Origin: Hydnum rufescens UP504
Lineage: Eukaryota > Basidiomycota > Agaricomycetes > Cantharellales > Hydnaceae
DNA length: 64,000 bases
Assembly (NCBI GenBank): GCA_014904985.1
Contig: MU128926.1
Location: 372,110-436,109, forward strand
Direction of reading: 5' to 3'
Shown here: piece after piece, positions 11,833 to 24,235 of the stretch
Position numbering within the stretch: position 1 is the stretch's first letter
Layout of the letters: every line of letters starts with the position of its first letter
Notes under the pieces: generated by a model
Databases searched by the model: none
The model's input: the letters and a program-made list of their open reading frames with translations, nothing else
What the model was told of the DNA's origin: nothing
Program-made: the position numbers and the translations under genes

Positions 11833-13053
11833 ATGTCTGAGATGCGAAAGTACAGCGCTTCGTTCTTCACTTTCGTTCCCGTTTTTGCCCTCGGCAGGCC
11901 TGAGCTCCCGGATCTCTTCGCTGCTGCCTTCGAGATGTTGGGTACAACGTTGTTCTTATTCTTCAGCTTTATGATCTGTCTTGTTGGCCAAAACCTTTCA
12001 ACTGAGGGCAACCACCTGCTGATTCAAGTTGCCTGCTCGCTGGGTTTCACCACTTCGGCCTTTCTGTTCGTCTCTGTCTTCTATAGGTGAGTGTCGTTAT
12101 GGCCCCAGAGATGCCCAGTTCTAATCAACACTATTTTTTCGTGCAGTGTCACTGGAGGTGCTTTTAATCCCGCCATCTCCTTCTCATTGTTTAGTTTGGG
12201 GATCATCAAAATCTGGCGTTTTCTCTTCTATAGTATGGCTCAGGTTCGTTTTCAGAGGCTCCCCGCCCAGAGAAGCATATTGTTGACATCGTGTCACAGA
12301 TCCTTGGAGGAATAATCGCAGCAGCTTTGATCAAGGCTTTATTCCCAGGATCTCCTAATGTCGAAAATGTACTTGCGCCCGGCGTTGGATATGCCCGGGG
12401 AGTGTTCTTAGAAGCCATCGCTACTGGGGCGTTGGTTCTGACAGTCCTTATTCTCGCGATCGATAAGCGTACTATGACTGGCGTATCTCATGCCCCTGTG
12501 AGAATCCAATCTAATACCTGTTATTTGTTCTATACTAACCCTTGTCCAGTTTGCAATTGCGGCTGCTCTGTTCTTAGGCCACATGATGAACATCCCGTAC
12601 ACTGGGGCCGGGTTGAATCGTAAGTCGATCTATACCACGAGTGAGAGTTAACACCTGAACTGTCCCCCTAGCCGCCCGCTCTTTTGGTCCCGCAGTCCTT
12701 GAAGGTTTCCACCACGATCATTGGGTTGTAAGTCACCCTTCTACGACTATCTGTGTTTCAGCCTTTGATTCGCTATGATTTCGTAGTACTGGGTAGGACC
12801 TATTCTCGGCTCAGTCTTTGCCGTTACGGTCTATAAACTTCTACTCTATGCGAAATTCTGGACTTTCGCTGGAAGTGGAGGCAAGGCTCAAACCGTTCTT
12901 CTTCAACTTGCTGAAGAGAAAGTCGTTGTTCCTTCTGAGACAAGTGTGCCTAAGGAGACTCTGCCGAACGACGAAGAGAACTGTCTCGAACGCATTGATA
13001 TCGATTCTCCCAGTACTAGCGCAGCTCGGGGCCACTGCACGCTCGATCATTGA
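11833..13053 (+). CDS. Aquaporin (MIP family channel)
   Basis: Six-helix membrane channel for water or small solutes. Seen across about six exons: a first half with LFAAAFEMLGTTLFLFFSFM and SVTGGAFNPAIS (first NPA motif), a second half with GVFLEAIATGALVLTVLILA, AALFLGHMMNIPYTGAGLN and, across the next intron, PARSFGPAV (second NPA motif). The His of LGHMM and the Arg after NPA occupy selectivity-filter positions as in orthodox water channels; the second helix position appears to be Leu rather than Phe. The C-terminal tail is Glu/Ser-rich and ends with a TGA at 13051-13053. Substrate cannot be decided from sequence. Confidence 0.88.
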
Positions 13054-13567
13054 AGGAATTCCAGCAGCCGGCACTACGTTACTACTATAAGCCCCGAAGC
13101 AATTTTAACGTCGAGTTCTTCTAGATACTCTTTTCCAGCAAATAGCTCTGTCATTGAAATTTGAACGTTGCCAATAAATGGTTGGGCTTATTTTTCAAAT
13201 AGAACTCGATGCATAGCTGAAATTCGAGTGTCCTCAAGAATCATCGATATCTGAGATGGGTTTCGTGCCAGTCGTGCACCTTGAATTTCACTTCGCCAAT
13301 AACTTGGGACTGATTGAATGGTCCGAGAGCAGACACGAGGAAGAGCAAAGGCTATGCTTTGCGAAGAGTGCAATTAGAGTGAACGAAGTAAGAACTCGAT
13401 ATAAGCGGGGGAACTTGACGTCACCGACCGAGGAAAGCTGGTCCATCGATGCAGAGAATTACAGAGCATCTTGCAGAAAGATATCATTGAATATATTAGT
13501 TGTCAATGTAATCCAAGCCGTTTGAAACTCTACGAATCTCCAATGGCCACAACTGCAGCGACATTTG
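13054..13567. other. Intergenic between convergent aquaporin and IMP1
   Basis: About 500 bases between two convergent gene ends, AT-richer than its neighbours. No coding region, RNA gene or repeat recognised. Confidence 0.5.
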
Positions 13568-14358
13568 TCAGAGTTCATTCCAAACTAGGGCCTTATGTAG
13601 AATTAAGCAACGCACCCTTACAATGGCTCTGACTTGACCATCAAATAGCCCAAATGGCACGGGGCCATAAGTCTGCGAATCGAGGGTCGCCGCCAGATTA
13701 TCCCCTTGCACCCAAAAGTGATTTGCGGGGACAACAGTGTGACGGACGGGCCTGGCGGCGCCTGATTTTTGATCATTTAGGCTCGCAGGTGCGGAGTGTG
13801 GATTGATGCAAATCATGTCACCAGGAAGGCCAATAAGACGTTTGCATACAAGGCGAGTACGGTCGATGGGGGACTTATAAGATATCAGAGAACCTCTCGT
13901 AAGGGAAGGATGGGAATTTGATGGTGGCTGATCCCCATGACGCAAAATTTTTGGAAGGGTGAGACGATGAGATATTCGGTCAGTGATAACCCAATCGCCT
14001 CCGTTGGCCAACGTAGGGAGCATGGATGGCCCTTCGGTCTAATAACGCCACGGGATTAGTACATTTGGAAATAGTGGGTGAAGTGAGGGAAGTTGTCGAT
14101 ACACACTGGCTTAATTGAACCGATGTGCTCAGTGACTAGATGCCATATGAGCACTGCCTGTTCGCATGGCATCGAATGGTTCCAGGAAAACATATCAGGG
14201 CATGCATTCCCGCGTGAATGGAGAGCATAAGAGCATACGTTAATAGACACAACGGCTGGTCGGGCACTCCGAAGTCCGCTCCACAGCATCCTGCGAAAAT
14301 CCAGTCCTAGGACCGCCATATAAGCCTTTCTAAGCTTGCTGGAAATGTACAAAGCCAA
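13568..14358 (-). CDS. IMP1: Mitochondrial inner membrane protease subunit IMP1
   Basis: Signal-peptidase-I-like serine protease of the inner membrane that removes sorting signals in the intermembrane space. Three exons join as VVSIN, then AVLIWHLVTEHIGSIKP (membrane anchor region), then TEGPSMLPTLANGGDWVI. The Ser of GPSMLPT is the catalytic nucleophile and the Lys of VCKRLIGLPGD is the general base; HFWVQGDNL and LDSQTYGPVPFGLFDGQV are the conserved C-terminal boxes. Introns use GTATGC and GTGTGT donors. The ending after GQVRAIV is unusual and may hide one more intron. The choice of IMP1 over IMP2 rests on motif spacing and is probable, not certain. Confidence 0.85.
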
Positions 14359-14578
14359 TATCCAACTGACTATCCATAGCCACCTTCACCCTGTGCGACT
14401 AGACATCGAAAAACGGAAGCAAGTCGCAAAAAATTCAACTGGGGAGGACTTTCATTACTGCGCATGGCATCCAGCTATGATGCACGAAATGTATGATGCA
14501 AAGAGCTGAGTTTCTATTATCTCTGACCAAACAATTTTTGGTGGGGGAAGTAAACGAAGACGCATTGTGTAACTTCTA

Positions 14579-15825
14579 TCACACGTATTTGCCGAACAAT
14601 GGTATTAATGATTGTGCCAGGGTGTAGCTGAAGACGAGTTTTGGCCCCACGACAAGTATCTATGACAGAACAGGGTTCAGAAGGAATGATGTAATAGAGA
14701 GAACAGAACGCACTTTGGGTGTTAGTCCTTTAAATAGAGCCAATGGACCCTCATTCTTCAAAAGTTCCCTGAGAACAGTCACCCCGCTAACTTTATGCTC
14801 AAAATTTGCATTTTGTATCCGTGTCTTGACGACGTCAAGAGGCGCAGCCACCGTAATGGATGTGACGGCTCCAGCAATGGACGCGAAAAAATTTTGAACC
14901 CATGTTGCCTTGGAATAATCCTCAACACCGAGGATCACATCTTTTGTGAATGCTGATGCGCCAAACAACTAAAAGAACGTTCGTGTGATGACCACGGCAC
15001 ATAAACTGGGCAAAGACATACCGCGAAACTGCCAGGCGCATTGCGCGCCATTGTCCAGCCCCAGCCTCGATACAATGTTGTCCCCTCTTCTGCGATAATT
15101 CGGAAGACACCTCGTCCACGGAAAGTCTCAGGGTTCACCTGGCGTTTAATTTTGAGCACATCTAGGGGCAACAAGAGCTGGTACGAGGCAAATCGTAGTA
15201 GTCAGGTATGCATACAGACCACAATGCGCGGCATACGCACAACTTCGCCAATTCCAGTCATGCTAGTACGTCATCAATGAACATAAGCAATAATAAATAT
15301 GATGGAGAAAAAAAGGGCTTACCTCCCGGCAGTGGCTTGCATCAGCAGTTTCCCCTTCTTTTCCCCGAATGTATTGGTAAATTGGGAACGATAATGGGAG
15401 ACGAGGATGTCGTTGAAATACGGCTGACCACCGAATTTATACACACGTTGAGCGACCTTATAGCCCGCCGCATACCCAAGACCGGGAAATAGCGATAAGG
15501 ATTTTTTTAATAGTGTCGCGCTTGCCTGGTCGCGGAAGATGATTGGGCCAAGATTGCTGAACGAGACCTATATGTATATGTCATCAAATTCAACATCGTA
15601 GCCAGAATTCAGGATACATTTGCCTCACCTTGGCCTTGTTACTCATCAGTCTCTTAGCTATCGTGTCCACGGGGTGGAACACCAATAATTCAGCAACGCC
15701 TGATAGACGAGTATTAGAATGGTCCGCGATTGTTCGCAACAGGGATGCCACTTACCCGAGGCACCTGAGCCTAGGATGCGAGCAGCGCCTGAGTCACTCG
15801 ATCTTCCACTAGGGGCGGGCGACAT
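14579..15825 (-). CDS. GGC1: Mitochondrial GTP/GDP carrier
   Basis: Mitochondrial carrier family protein importing GTP and exporting GDP; in yeast it affects iron homeostasis. Start at 15825 gives MSPAPSGRSSDSGAARILGS. Later exons read FHPVDTIAKRLMSNKAK (first PxD signature), LFPGLGYAAGYKVAQRVYKF, GGQPYFNDIL, TGIGEVVLLPLDVLKIKRQ (second signature), LYRGWGWTMARNAPGSFA, AAPLDVVKTRIQNANFEHK (third signature), LALFKGLTPKV and, after the last intron, ILVVGPKLVFSYTLAQSLIP with the stop at 14579. These closely follow yeast Ggc1, more than other carriers. It lies next to IMP1 on the same strand, another mitochondrial inner membrane protein; co-regulation is not shown. Confidence 0.92.
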
Positions 15826-16480
15826 TGCTAAAAAATTGGAATTGAAGTGGGAGGGAAATTGCCGAAGCCAGAGAACGAAACATCTTGGTCCACTAGTGAG
15901 CCAGAATACTTTCCTCAGTTTAAAATTCGTCCATGGTGGGCTTGATCCCCGTATCGAGGTCAATACCGTGGCCCAAGACTCTCTGTTCTTTGGGGTAGTC
16001 GTGTTCTTACACTTACCATAAGGCTATAGTGAAGCACTAGGAAGTCTGGGATTCCTTTCGAGCCACTTTATTCCATCCACAACCTCGTTCGTAGGAGGTT
16101 CTTGGCCGTCATTAATACAATCTCCTATCCTTCGTTTTCAACTCTTGCCAACCGTCTGGAAATCTCGGTATATACTTGGGTCTCAGGATGTATGCGGACG
16201 CCCCAGAGCAGTTTTAGATATATTTCGAACACGAATTAGTGAACAATGAGCCATTTTATGAAAAGCCAGGATTATTTCCAGTGACAGAAAAGGGCCTATA
16301 TCCAGCTGGCCCCAAGTCGGACCCGTCGAGGGCCCAGTCGTGGCCCCGACTTACCCCTAAGAGCACATGAAGGTCAGATCTGCAACCCAATTACGGTGTA
16401 ACCGGGTTAGCTACACTGTTCCCTCTCATACCGACTAACTCGGTCAATTCTTTCACACCAGGCTCAATATTCGCATAATT
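15826..16480. other. Intergenic between RAD5 end and GGC1 start
   Basis: About 650 bases holding the GGC1 promoter and RAD5 3' flank. No gene or repeat recognised. Confidence 0.5.
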
Positions 16481-19400
16481 TTAGAAGTCTTCAAACATGA
16501 TTCTAAAGTTCTCTAGCACTTCCTTATCATCAGCATTGTGCCCTCGAAGCGCTCCATTTACAATTGCAGTTTTCCGTTTTTGGATCTCCAGGATACGTTC
16601 CTCGATAGTGTTCCGGACCTACAGACACGTCGGCGGCAGGAAGGGGAATCAGGGTGACGTTATTAGCACCTAGTGTAGACTCTCACGATCAATTTGGTCA
16701 CTTGAACAGGACGCTGTTGACCGATCCGATGCACCTGAACGATATTGGCTGCATCAAAGGTTGTCTAAACAAAGAGATGGAAATAGAAATTACTCGATCG
16801 ATCGCCTGATCTTCCACAGCCTCATTCCACCAGCAGTCCATCTACTCAACATGGGTAATTGAGTAACTTACAGCATCATCATGGACAATATATACCATAT
16901 ACACAGAATTTGCGGTTGTCAGGTTCAGCCCAACACCCCCCGATTTGAGCGACTATACAGGGCAAATATGAATCGCATGAAGTACAGCATTCAGAATTGG
17001 GGTATACCATGATAAAAACTTTGGGCTGCTGCCCAGGATTCATAAATTCCTTAATAGCCCGAGAGCGTTGAGGCTGACTCATGGATCCATCAAGTCTGCT
17101 CCACGCGAACGGTTCCCGGTCGAGAGCTTGGGCAATTAGATCGAGGAAAGAAGTCCATTGACTGAAAACTACAGCGCGAAAGCAAGGGTCTTGATCCCGT
17201 AAAGAACGGAGCGATTGGAGGAGGGCATCGAGCTTAGTGCTGCCTTGGAAATCATTTTTGCGAAGTAGCATAGGTGGCGAAGACATGGGCAGGATGTCGC
17301 TGGACGTTGCTCGCACATACTGTACTTTGGGAGGCACCGGAAGAAGTTCACTCTCCTATGAAGTAGGATGCTCTAAATCAGTCGAAGGCATGTGCGCGAC
17401 GCAACATTAACATGCCTTAGTGGGGGCAGAGCAGATCGGACAAGCACCTGATTCCCCATTCTTCCTGAGATGACGTAAATGCCCGACTACACAGTCTTTG
17501 CATCTGATTGTGGACCAACACCATTGAAGCAAGGGAGTATAGCAAAAGGCATGGAGGCTTACGCGGTATGTAGGCATTTCTCGAGGAGAATTTGCGTATG
17601 CATAGGCTCAAAGCAGATTACACAATCATCGGGGTTAGGATCCGAGCCTTTCAACCTCTCCAATGCTGACTCGGCGTATGTGGGGGACTCTTTCTTGACT
17701 TCCCAAGTCGGGTATTCGGCAATTCGCTCTTCTGCAATATCAGTACTTCCCTTAACGAGGGCGGGGTGGCAAGCGGCTCGACGAAGTCTATGGTATATTA
17801 GAGGAAGAAATTCAGACGAAGATGCTGGCGACGCACGTCATGATGCGCGCAAGAATGCTAGTCATATTTTTGACTACTAGCCCTCTGTTGTTCAGCGAGT
17901 CATAATCTGCTTTGATGTTCTTGTATAGACTGCCGTAAATCTTCGACTCTTCAGGTGATAAATCGAGATATTGGATAGACACCGCCTTGGGGGGAAGATG
18001 AACGATCAGGTTGCCGTCTTTATCGCGGGTCGTCTTTTCTCGACGGAGAAGCACGGATTCAAGGATTGCTTGAACAACCTCCATGGCGCTATACGCGAAA
18101 ATAAGCAAGGAGATGACTCGTATAACCCGCCAGGACGTACCCTGGATCCTTGTTCATGAAGGGAGTGGTGATGAAGCTGTAGGATTGAATATTTAGGAAG
18201 GACTTTTGCCTACTAATATGGAAGGTACCTATTAAAAAAAGCAAAGTTAGCCCACGGATCAAATTGGAGGAATCGGCTTGAATCAAATAAGCAATAACGT
18301 TATTAGGATGAAGGACGGAGACGAGATGATCTTTCTCACAGGAGCGAGTACAGATCCTCGAGACGATTCGTAATGGGGGTTCCTGTGAGTGCCCACCGAC
18401 ATCGACTCGAGAGATCATAGACTGCTTTGGCGGACTTAGATGAGCGGGACTTGATATAATGAGCTTCATCTAATACAACTCGTTTCCACTCCTCTGTCCA
18501 GGCAGGCCATGTCACTCTTCATTCAGATCTTCAAGAACCAAACGGGAGCACACCATCATAGAGGACGCTGGATCCGCCAGTCTTCAGCGTCTTCGCGTGC
18601 TCGGCTGCAAGGGTACCATAGCTCGTGATGATGACGTTTATGCCGACACCGAAGGGAGCAACGCCCCTAGTCTGGCCATGCCACAACGACACCTGAACAC
18701 TACCCTTGGCACTCGATCGAACGATTTCATCTCTCCACTGGCTGAGGAGAGAGACTGGGGCAACAATGAGGGTTGCAGTTGGGCCTGTGTCGCCACCAAT
18801 GAATTTTGAGGATGGGGCGCGTCGTGTGGGGGTGAAAACATCCTCGAGTGTCCCCTTTCGCTGCTTTACCCCTGCCCCCTGGGGAATTGGCGGCTCTGGG
18901 TCACGATTGGCGTGGAGGAGGCTAGCAAGCATAATGGATTTGCCCAATCCCACTTTAATTGAGTAATTGAGACATGACTAAGACTTGACAAAAAATAAGG
19001 TATGGGGAACGCTTACTTTCATCACTGAGAAGACGGCAGACACAGGAGATGGATCAGTGGCAGGACCAGAAAGAGACCAAGCGAATCGAGGTGAGACCCA
19101 CGCAAGGATCCCGCCTTTGCAACTCTTATCAACCCGCGGAAAATCGAGGGAAAGCTCGCCAGAGTAAGGATTCAAGTAGAACGGAACCTCTGGTTGAGTT
19201 AAATCGTACGCGCCAGTATGATCTGGCTCTAGCGGAAAGTTGTATCTGGAAATTGTGGTTAACAACATTAGTTTCAGGAAACGGTTAGCAACGAGACGTA
19301 CTCTTCCCAAAGAGGATGCATTGATGTGTTCATGCGAGCTCCACCTTCACCACGCTCGATGCCATACATCCACCTGGATGGAGGTGTCAGCATGAGGACC

Positions 19401-20933
19401 GCAATGACTCCCGTTGTACATACCGGAGTGCTTGTTTCTGATATGGTCTGAGAGTTAGTGCGAAGGAGTCAGGAGGCTCCATCTCCTCCATGGTCCGATC
19501 ATTTTGCTGGGCCCTGTGATTGTCGCGCAGTAACAAGCTGATCGTTGTTATCCCAATGAGATGGAGATTTATGCTCACTTCGTATAAATCAGTGATAGTT
19601 GAGTATCACTCAGTTCCTCTCCTTCGACTTCTACCTCTTCTGCGTCCTCGTCATCCCCTATGATTTCGACAGCTTTTAATTGGACCGTGTCCACTTTTTT
19701 AATGTCCCCCACACTCTTGGTGTGGGGCCGTTGATTCTTGGGAGTGACCATTGTTCGAACGGGAGGATTGGGATGGACGGGTTTCAAGTTTACGGCCTCA
19801 AACAGCTGCACAAGCGACTGCTTTCTCTCTCGATAGACTTGCTCGTCGACAGTTTCCTTCCCCTCGGCCCACATGTATGGTTTTTTATAATTCTCGACTT
19901 CGATTGAGGACTTCACAGGCGAGGGTTCGAAGGCGGTTGAAGTCATATACGTACGAAGGCTGAGGACCACATTGTTCCCTGTGCGGAGGGGTCTAGGGCA
20001 ATCGATAACTGTACCTTGGATTGAAATGATCTTCATATCCATAAGTTTTGACACCCAGCTTGCAACTTTGTTCGGCAACCGTCCGACCTCTATGTAATCA
20101 AGCAAATCACTTAAATATTTTCGATCCAGAAGTAGAATATACGACGTGTAAGACAAACAAACCAGATCCGCTTGCGTTCAAGAAACGAACAACGTTGTTT
20201 TCCTTGGAATTATTCTTCGCTTTTGAAGCCAATTTAACTTTGGATGAGAGAGGAAGGGCTGTTCGGTTCTCTGTCCCCGTGTCCAAAGCACTACCTGGAA
20301 CACGAGTGCCCGTTTCATCTCGTCGAACGAAGACAGAATCCCCGGATCGGATGTAGGTCGTGGCCTTAGTATCAGAGGTTGTAGCCCAGCCTTCGACAAT
20401 AAAGTCGCCTAGAAATCCTGAAGTCGTGAGTCTTGACGGCCCTGGCAGTGTTGAGGACTGAGAACTTGAGCTAAACGTGGGTTTTTCAGGATGGGGAATA
20501 GATTTCTGACGGTTTGACGAAGTCTGCCTCGTAGTATAGTTCGATACTTCAAGGTCTGTTGTCGACGGTGCTACTGACGTTCCTTCAGTACGTCGCTTCT
20601 TGTTGGGCGGAGGACTAAATGAGGGCACAGATGGGACAGGTGATGGTCTATATTTCTCATCCATCTGCGCGTCATCCTCGTCTTCGAACTCATCATTGGA
20701 AGCAGGGAGGTAGTTCTTTTCTGAGATTGCAGCGGCAGGAGTCTTGGAAGGGGGCTAGAGGACATGGACAGATGAGCTCATCTCCGCATCTCGAAAACAC
20801 AAATCGGTGTATCGTTTACCTTGGCCTCGTCCTCATCCGAGCTGTTGGTAAAGAAGTGGCCCGTTTTCATTTCCTGTCTAAGCCAGGGCGACCCTACGGT
20901 TAAGCGACCACGTTTGGGTCCGGACGCGCACAT
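16481..20933 (-). CDS. RAD5: DNA repair helicase/ubiquitin ligase RAD5 (HLTF-like)
   Basis: SWI/SNF translocase with an embedded RING that polyubiquitinates PCNA for error-free bypass of damage. Start at 20933 gives [13 protein letters not shown]. In order: a Ser-rich acidic N-terminus ([17 protein letters not shown]); a HIRAN domain ([33 protein letters not shown]); [14 protein letters not shown]; Walker A in [28 protein letters not shown]; the DEAH box [12 protein letters not shown] with [11 protein letters not shown]; a RING finger ([12 protein letters not shown] ... CPICSAPT); [27 protein letters not shown]; and motif [16 protein letters not shown]. The last exon ends FRIMFEDF at 16481. 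The HIRAN domain plus embedded RING separates it from Rad16. About ten short introns. Confidence 0.92.
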
Positions 20934-22192
20934 CACAACGGCTCAATACGGTACAACCTTTTTGGACAACAGTGCGGGGGCCTGCCACCCCATACCCCAA
21001 ACGGACAGCAGGACCACCTCCCCCCCTCTTTGATGCTGCGTAGTAAAGTGATTTTTATTTTTATTTTCATTCCTATATTCTCTCAGTGGCCGGACATACG
21101 GCCACCACCAATGTTGATCCTCATAATTGGCCCCACCACCCGCACCCACAACCCCGTCCCCACCCCAGCCAATTCAAAGAAAGAACCACTTTCGTACTCA
21201 GTCCTATTCCTACACAAGCATGTATATTTACCTACTAGCACGAGACCGCCCTCGGCGCCTGCCGGCAGCCGGACGCGAGTAATTGACTTTGGGCAACATC
21301 CGGATGCAAATCCGGAAACTCTGCTCGCCCAGCAACTCGGCGGCGGATCCAGATGGTGTTATATACATACGAAATTGGACTGGTCGTATTCAGCACTGTA
21401 GTGTGGTGGCTGAGGTGCTGTCGGAATGTATTGTTTTTTGCCTTTCCCCGGTTCGAAACCTGTGCAAGTCAAGAGATCAAATTAAGCGCCCATCCCGGTG
21501 TTCCGCCGTGAAGCATGCAGGATGTTTGGGAAACCTCCTTTTAGCTTATTCCAAACGTTATCTCAACTCCACATTCATCCCCATATGAACCACCCTTGCG
21601 CGCGCGAGAAGTCAGATATTTCCTTTTTGGGAATGTTCGATTATCTTCTTCAAATTCACCCGGGACTTCTCAAGTAACTTTAAAATATAACTAATAACCT
21701 AACTCTGTAAATTTTACGAGCCCAAATACCGTATTTACCGACTTACACACCCCTCACCTTCGGCCGGCGTTGAGTTGTGGCGCCGAATTTCCGGTTTTTG
21801 CTTCCGGATGTTGCCTAAAGTCCTCAACTCCGGACGCGGTATATTCTTCCTCCTCCTCAATACGGTACAAGTACGGTACAACACAAATGCCACTTTGAAT
21901 CATCATTGCCACACAAGTTCATTCTGTTTCATTGTTGACGTCTTCTGCTTCCAGTGTGCATCTGCCCTCATACCTAGTCACTCGAGGCGCCCACGACCGC
22001 CTTTCAAGCTCCTGACCCAACACTCAGCTATTCTGAACGATCCTGACGACAGCACTGGGGTGAAACCTCCGAAGTCTGGTTGAATGTTCCAATCCGTATA
22101 AGGATCAGTCGGGTGCATCGTCCGCAAGAGGTCCAATTGTTCATGCCCTTTATACCAGACTACATCCAATAACTGAGGAATGAGTTCAGTAA
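20934..22192. other. Intergenic between RAD5 and PRP46
   Basis: About 1.25 kb. It holds the RAD5 promoter on the left and a 570-bp inverted-repeat element at 21269-21838 (listed separately). An open minus-strand stretch at 21978-22170 (HPTDPYTDWNIQPDFGGFTP) could be an alternative last exon of PRP46; unproven. Confidence 0.5.
21269..21838. repeat. MITE-like element with ~77-bp inverted repeats
   Basis: The arm at 21269-21345 and the arm at 21761-21838 are inverted copies. Both contain the core GGCAACATCCGGA followed by GCAAA, then a second CCGGAAA and an AACTC near CGCCGGC. About 415 bases lie between the arms and no coding region is seen in them. A related core, GGGCAACATCCAGACGCAAA, lies at about 33950. 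Nonautonomous transposon is the likely explanation; no target duplication was resolved. Confidence 0.5.
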
Positions 22193-24038
22193 TCAGCAGT
22201 GTAATTCATGTTTGGATTCGACCTCCCGGTACATATTTGGATCAGTACAACTAGAGTTGATACAGAGAATACAGCTGATTACTGTGTCTGTTCCGCATAT
22301 ATCTAACACCAGGATACACTGGTAAGTGAGAGAATAACAAACGTTAGATATGATTACCTTAATGGTCTTGTCTGCGCCACCAGTAATGAGCCGGGTACCA
22401 GTTTGATCAAAAGTTGAGCAAAATACACCTGCTTCAGCTTCAAGAGAGCCAGGTTGAGGGATGTCCTCTGCGTTTTGAAAAGGAACGCCCGTTTTGTAGT
22501 CCCAAAATGTTAGTGTGCCATTGTCACCTAGTAGGATCCAAGAATCGAAATGATTATCAACAAGGCAACCAAAAATATACAAGTAAAAAGCCTGCCGCCT
22601 GAAAACAGAACCCCGTCTGCATTGACACTGAGGGTATTTATGATGGCGTCGTGCCCGGAAAAATTGTGGACGAAAATGCCTTCTGGACATTTCCACTTTT
22701 TAATGTTATTCCCGCCTGCGGAACCCGACGCAAACGAGAACTCGGTGGGATGAATGGCTAATGCACGAACGGACTTTTTGTGATGTGTAAGCTGTGTGAG
22801 GGTTTTTCCGGCAGCGAGATCCCACAACCTATCCGAAGACTTGAGCGTGGAATTCAGAGGTAATTCGTGTGGTGGAAAAGTCACCGAACAGTCGAATCCA
22901 TGGATGCTGTAATGACTTGTGGATCTGATTCTTGACAGCGAACGTCTGCTACGGTCCCTGTATGCCCGCTCAGGACGTGTATCTGTGCTTTTGTTCGCAT
23001 ATCCCACACTCTAGCGGAAGCATCCCGCCCAGAAGTGACTAAAATGTCAAGCGTCGGGTGAAGGCTACATTCGTCCAGTTACGAATGCATCCAAAAAGTG
23101 CGGACAATATCAAACTTTACCTTAGAGCGTACACACCAGACAAGTGACCGTGATAATGACGAATAACTTTATTGGACTCTAGATCCCAGCATTTTACCAT
23201 CTAGTGGTCCGAGAACATTTGTCAAGGCCATTGTTGCAATCGATCGAAACATCGAGTCCCTCTCACCTTGTCCTCTCCAGCAGAGAATAGATATGGATGT
23301 CGCGGACTAACCGCGAGACCTCGTACAGTGGATATATGACCCGTCAGGGAAAGTTTCAGCTCTCCAGACGCAAGATCCCAAATCTTTACAACTCGGTCCC
23401 CAGCGCCAGTCGCAAACCACTTATTTCCTGGTTCCACAGCAACACTTCGTACCCATCCTAGGTGGCCTGAAATAACACGAACGAGTTTCCAGGGGGGATG
23501 GTAATCTGGCTTGACTTCGCGAGCCTCTTTCCGTCGAATGAGGGCCTGAGAGAGAGTGGATTGTGGATGTGATAGGGGGTTTGGAGTTGCGTGCGTGGGC
23601 CCATTTCGCCCGATATCCTCTATCAAGCGAATACTTTCAGTTTGAGCTATGTAGCAATGTTAATGAAGACGAGGAAATGAGAATCAATAATATGTAGAGA
23701 GACGCTGAATGACAGAGATCGTGGTCTTACGCCCTGCTGTGATTATTTGTGATCGAGCCGGCCCCACTGGACCTGGCTGTTGAGCCAGAAGGACAGCAGG
23801 AAGCGTCTTAACATCACGATATTCGTCTCTAATCTTCATAGACAATCGCATCCGAGCGCTATATATCGGTAGTGTCTAGTACCTAGCAAGGCCAGATAGC
23901 AAGGCTACAAACCCACCTCTTTTCATCATCTTTGGCGCCTAAGCTAGTCCCCAAAAACACGGAGGCCGTCCGCTTCTCACTACGTCGAAGAAGATATTCA
24001 AGGGGAGGGACCGTTCCGGTGGAGTCAACTTCAGCCAT
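22193..24038 (-). CDS. PRP46: Pre-mRNA splicing factor PRP46 / PLRG1 (WD40)
   Basis: WD40 propeller protein of the Prp19-associated spliceosome complex. Start at 24038 gives [19 protein letters not shown]. Family signatures: [20 protein letters not shown], then repeats with [111 protein letters not shown] and [14 protein letters not shown]. These follow PLRG1/Prp46 through the seventh blade. After GADKTIK the reading is ambiguous: the same frame runs to a stop at 22193, but another splice could lead to the exon candidate at 21978-22170. Confidence 0.88.
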
Positions 24039-24235
24039 CAACTCGTAACGAGACTCGAAACTGGAACAAAGGGTATCGGAGGTTGCCGAACGCTCTCCGA
24101 TAATATCATTGAGGTAAAATAACAGAAGCAGAGCAGTGGTTTATCGTAAAGAGAGATAAGAGTGCAGACGACCAAAAGGAAAGGAAGCAGGAAAAATAGC
24201 CAATATACTGTAGAGCAAATAGATTGGATATGTAA

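Noticed and set aside
12600..12680. Loss of the second NPA motif in the aquaporin (reading N-A-A)
   Set aside because: An intron splits the Asn-Pro junction; splicing AAT-C to CC-GCC restores N-P-A.
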